Source: Christiangramia crocea
GTDB taxonomy: Bacteria > Bacteroidota > Bacteroidia > Flavobacteriales > Flavobacteriaceae
Length of the DNA: 64,000 bases
Assembly: GCF_022410465.1 (NCBI RefSeq)
Contig: NZ_JAJSON010000019.1
Location: 1 to 64,000, forward strand
Reading direction: 5' to 3'
A program made the translations under genes and the position numbers. The notes below the pieces were generated by a model. It saw only the letters and a list, made by a program, of their open reading frames with translations, made no database searches and was not told the origin of the DNA. Below, piece after piece: positions 62,659 through 64,000 of the stretch; the stretch's first letter is position 1; the number at the start of each line of letters is the position of its first letter.

Positions 62659-64000
62659 ATGAAAGAAGCAAGGCTGTTAGATACCCTTAAGGAATATTTT
62701 GGTTATGAGAAATTTAGACCTTTACAGAAAAAAATAATCAATTCGGTTTTTGAAGCTAAAGATAACCTGGTTATTATGCCTACAGGGGGAGGTAAATCTA
62801 TCTGTTATCAACTTCCGGCAATTCTGCTACCGGAAATCACCCTGGTAATTTCTCCTCTTATCGCGCTTATGAAAGACCAGGTGGATGGCCTGAATGCGAA
62901 TGGGGTTCCCGCAGCTTATCTGAACAGTAGTCAGGAGGAAGCCGATAAAGAGGTTATTTTTCAAAAAATCGATAATAAAGAGATCAAATTATTATATGTA
63001 GCTCCTGAAAGTCTTCAGTTTGTGGATCGTTTTCTAAGCCATGGTAAAGTAAGCCTTATCGCCATAGATGAAGCCCACTGTATCTCCAGTTGGGGGCACG
63101 ACTTTAGGCCTGCCTACACTCAGCTTGGTTACCTGAAAAATCGTTTTCCTATCACACCGGTGCTGGCTTTAACTGCTACGGCTGATAAAGCCACCAGAAA
63201 GGATATTTGCAAGCAGCTTAATATTCCTGGAGCAGAAAAGCATATCGCTTCCTTTGATCGTAAGAACCTGAGTTTAGAGGTTAAACCTGGTATAAAACGT
63301 TTTGAGAAGATCGCTGAATTTATTAAAAATCGGAAAAAGGAAAGCGGTATCATCTACTGTTTAAGCCGGAAAACTACCGAGGATCTTGCTTCCAAGCTTC
63401 AGGCTAAAGGTTTTAAGGCAGCTGCATATCATGCCGGCCTCAATCATTTGGAGCGTTCACAGATACAGGATGACTTTATAAACGATGAAAAACAGATCAT
63501 TTGTGCTACTATAGCTTTTGGAATGGGGATCGATAAATCCAATATTCGCTGGGTGATCCACTATAATATGCCGAAAAATCTTGAGGGTTATTATCAGGAA
63601 ATTGGCCGTGCCGGCCGTGATGGTTTACCATCAGATACTCTTCTTTTTCATAGCTATGCCGATGTGGTGCAGCTTCAGAAGTTTGCTTCCAATGCAAAAA
63701 ATGAAGAAGTCCAGCTTGCCAAACTGGACCGCATGAAGCAATATGCAGAAGCACTTAGTTGCCGGAGAAAGATATTGCTAAGCTATTTTGGTGAATTTAT
63801 GGAAGAAGACTGCGGAAACTGTGATATCTGCAGAAATCCACCAGAGTTTTTTGATGGAAGTATTATAGCCCAAAAGGCACTTTCCTGTATCTTCCGCTTA
63901 AAGGCATCTGAACCAATTTCAGCGGTAATTGATGTTTTACGCGGAGCCGGGAACGAGACGGTTAGAAGTAATCACTACGAGCAGCTATCTACCTACGGAA
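62659..64000 (+). CDS. recQ: ATP-dependent DNA helicase RecQ (3' end outside window)
   Basis: 447 codons are visible, open to the window edge. RecA-like motifs in order: Q motif (FRPLQKKII), Walker A MPTGGGKSICYQLPA, DEAHCISSWGHDFRPAYTQL, TATADKATRKDI, SGIIYCLSRKTTEDL, and IRWVIHYNMPKNLEGYYQEI with GRAGRDG. The zinc-binding region begins at CRRKILLSYFGE and EDCGNCDICRNPP, and the winged helix starts near the end. The HRDC part lies beyond 64000. 3'-5' helicase of recombination and replication repair. Confidence 0.95.
   Translation, partial: MKEARLLDTLKEYFGYEKFRPLQKKIINSVFEAKDNLVIMPTGGGKSICYQLPAILLPEITLVISPLIALMKDQVDGLNANGVPAAYLNSSQEEADKEVIFQKIDNKEIKLLYVAPESLQFVDRFLSHGKVSLIAIDEAHCISSWGHDFRPAYTQLGYLKNRFPITPVLALTATADKATRKDICKQLNIPGAEKHIASFDRKNLSLEVKPGIKRFEKIAEFIKNRKKESGIIYCLSRKTTEDLASKLQAKGFKAAAYHAGLNHLERSQIQDDFINDEKQIICATIAFGMGIDKSNIRWVIHYNMPKNLEGYYQEIGRAGRDGLPSDTLLFHSYADVVQLQKFASNAKNEEVQLAKLDRMKQYAEALSCRRKILLSYFGEFMEEDCGNCDICRNPPEFFDGSIIAQKALSCIFRLKASEPISAVIDVLRGAGNETVRSNHYEQLSTYG

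Overview
The window looks like chromosomal DNA of a marine-type flavobacterium (Bacteroidota, Flavobacteriaceae; the gene set resembles Gramella/Christiangramia or Salegentibacter, but I cannot name the genus). The grounds are low GC, promoters of the TTG-N19-TAnnTTTG type (clearest in front of the tRNA-Arg gene at 50249), the absence of Shine-Dalgarno leaders, and typical families: QEGLA-motif peptidase trio, multi-PAS and poly-HAMP kinases, LAB_N/GT2/GT39 cluster, and several small lipoproteins.

Layout. (1) 1-3558 is a tRNA-Pro integration hot spot. The 3' end of tRNA-Pro is repeated imperfectly at 2471 and 2645. Between the first two copies lies a compact 2.4-kb element with inward arm-type repeats, no integrase, one reverse transcriptase (334-1896, minus) and, just upstream of it, a roughly 300-nt structured ncRNA (about 2211-1903, minus) with its own promoter, a closing helix and a U-tract. 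The ncRNA carries a stop-free frame of 75 codons. This is the architecture of DRT2-type antiviral reverse transcriptases, whose ncRNA is copied by rolling circle into a concatemeric gene. A decayed tyrosine integrase follows at 2884-3324. (2) 3559-14708 is a signalling block: a seven-PAS histidine kinase, two single-domain receivers and a 1979-residue poly-HAMP/GAF/kinase/triple-receiver hybrid. (3) 14831-34 kb is a reserve-carbon and stress block: glycogen debranching enzyme, glycosyltransferase, PEP synthase, SDR, universal stress protein, small stress proteins, a receiver-CRP/FNR fusion regulator (23947-24990), and a long minus-strand operon with acetyl-CoA synthetase, pyruvate-dehydrogenase-type E1a/E1b/E2, an acyl carrier protein, a zinc alcohol dehydrogenase, a hydrolase and a phosphoribosyltransferase. 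A palindrome of the form ATGAT-N4-ATCAT recurs in the intergenic regions of this block and is the likely operator of the CRP/FNR fusion; one double copy precedes an ORF-less interval ending in a strong terminator, a candidate sRNA gene.

(4) 34-44.4 kb holds two P2-type cation ATPases, a LuxR-type regulator, a fatty-acid desaturase with no ordinary start codon, a DUF1206 membrane protein and a cytosine-deaminase-like enzyme. (5) 44.6-50.4 kb has an aldo/keto reductase, mannose-6-phosphate isomerase, a GT39/LAB_N/GT2 envelope-glycan operon and tRNA-Arg. (6) 50.5-54.4 kb is the QEGLA peptidase / ATP-grasp / aspartoacylase-like trio. (7) 54.5-59.8 kb is an AraC-type regulator followed by envelope and oxidoreductase genes. 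(8) 59.9-64 kb has a small lipoprotein, a lactonase-type beta-propeller, CorA and the start of RecQ.

Main working hypotheses: the reverse transcriptase/ncRNA pair is a DRT2-like de novo gene-synthesis defence system on an integrase-less mini-element, and the 20-34 kb block is a local regulon of the receiver-CRP fusion fed by the neighbouring kinases.
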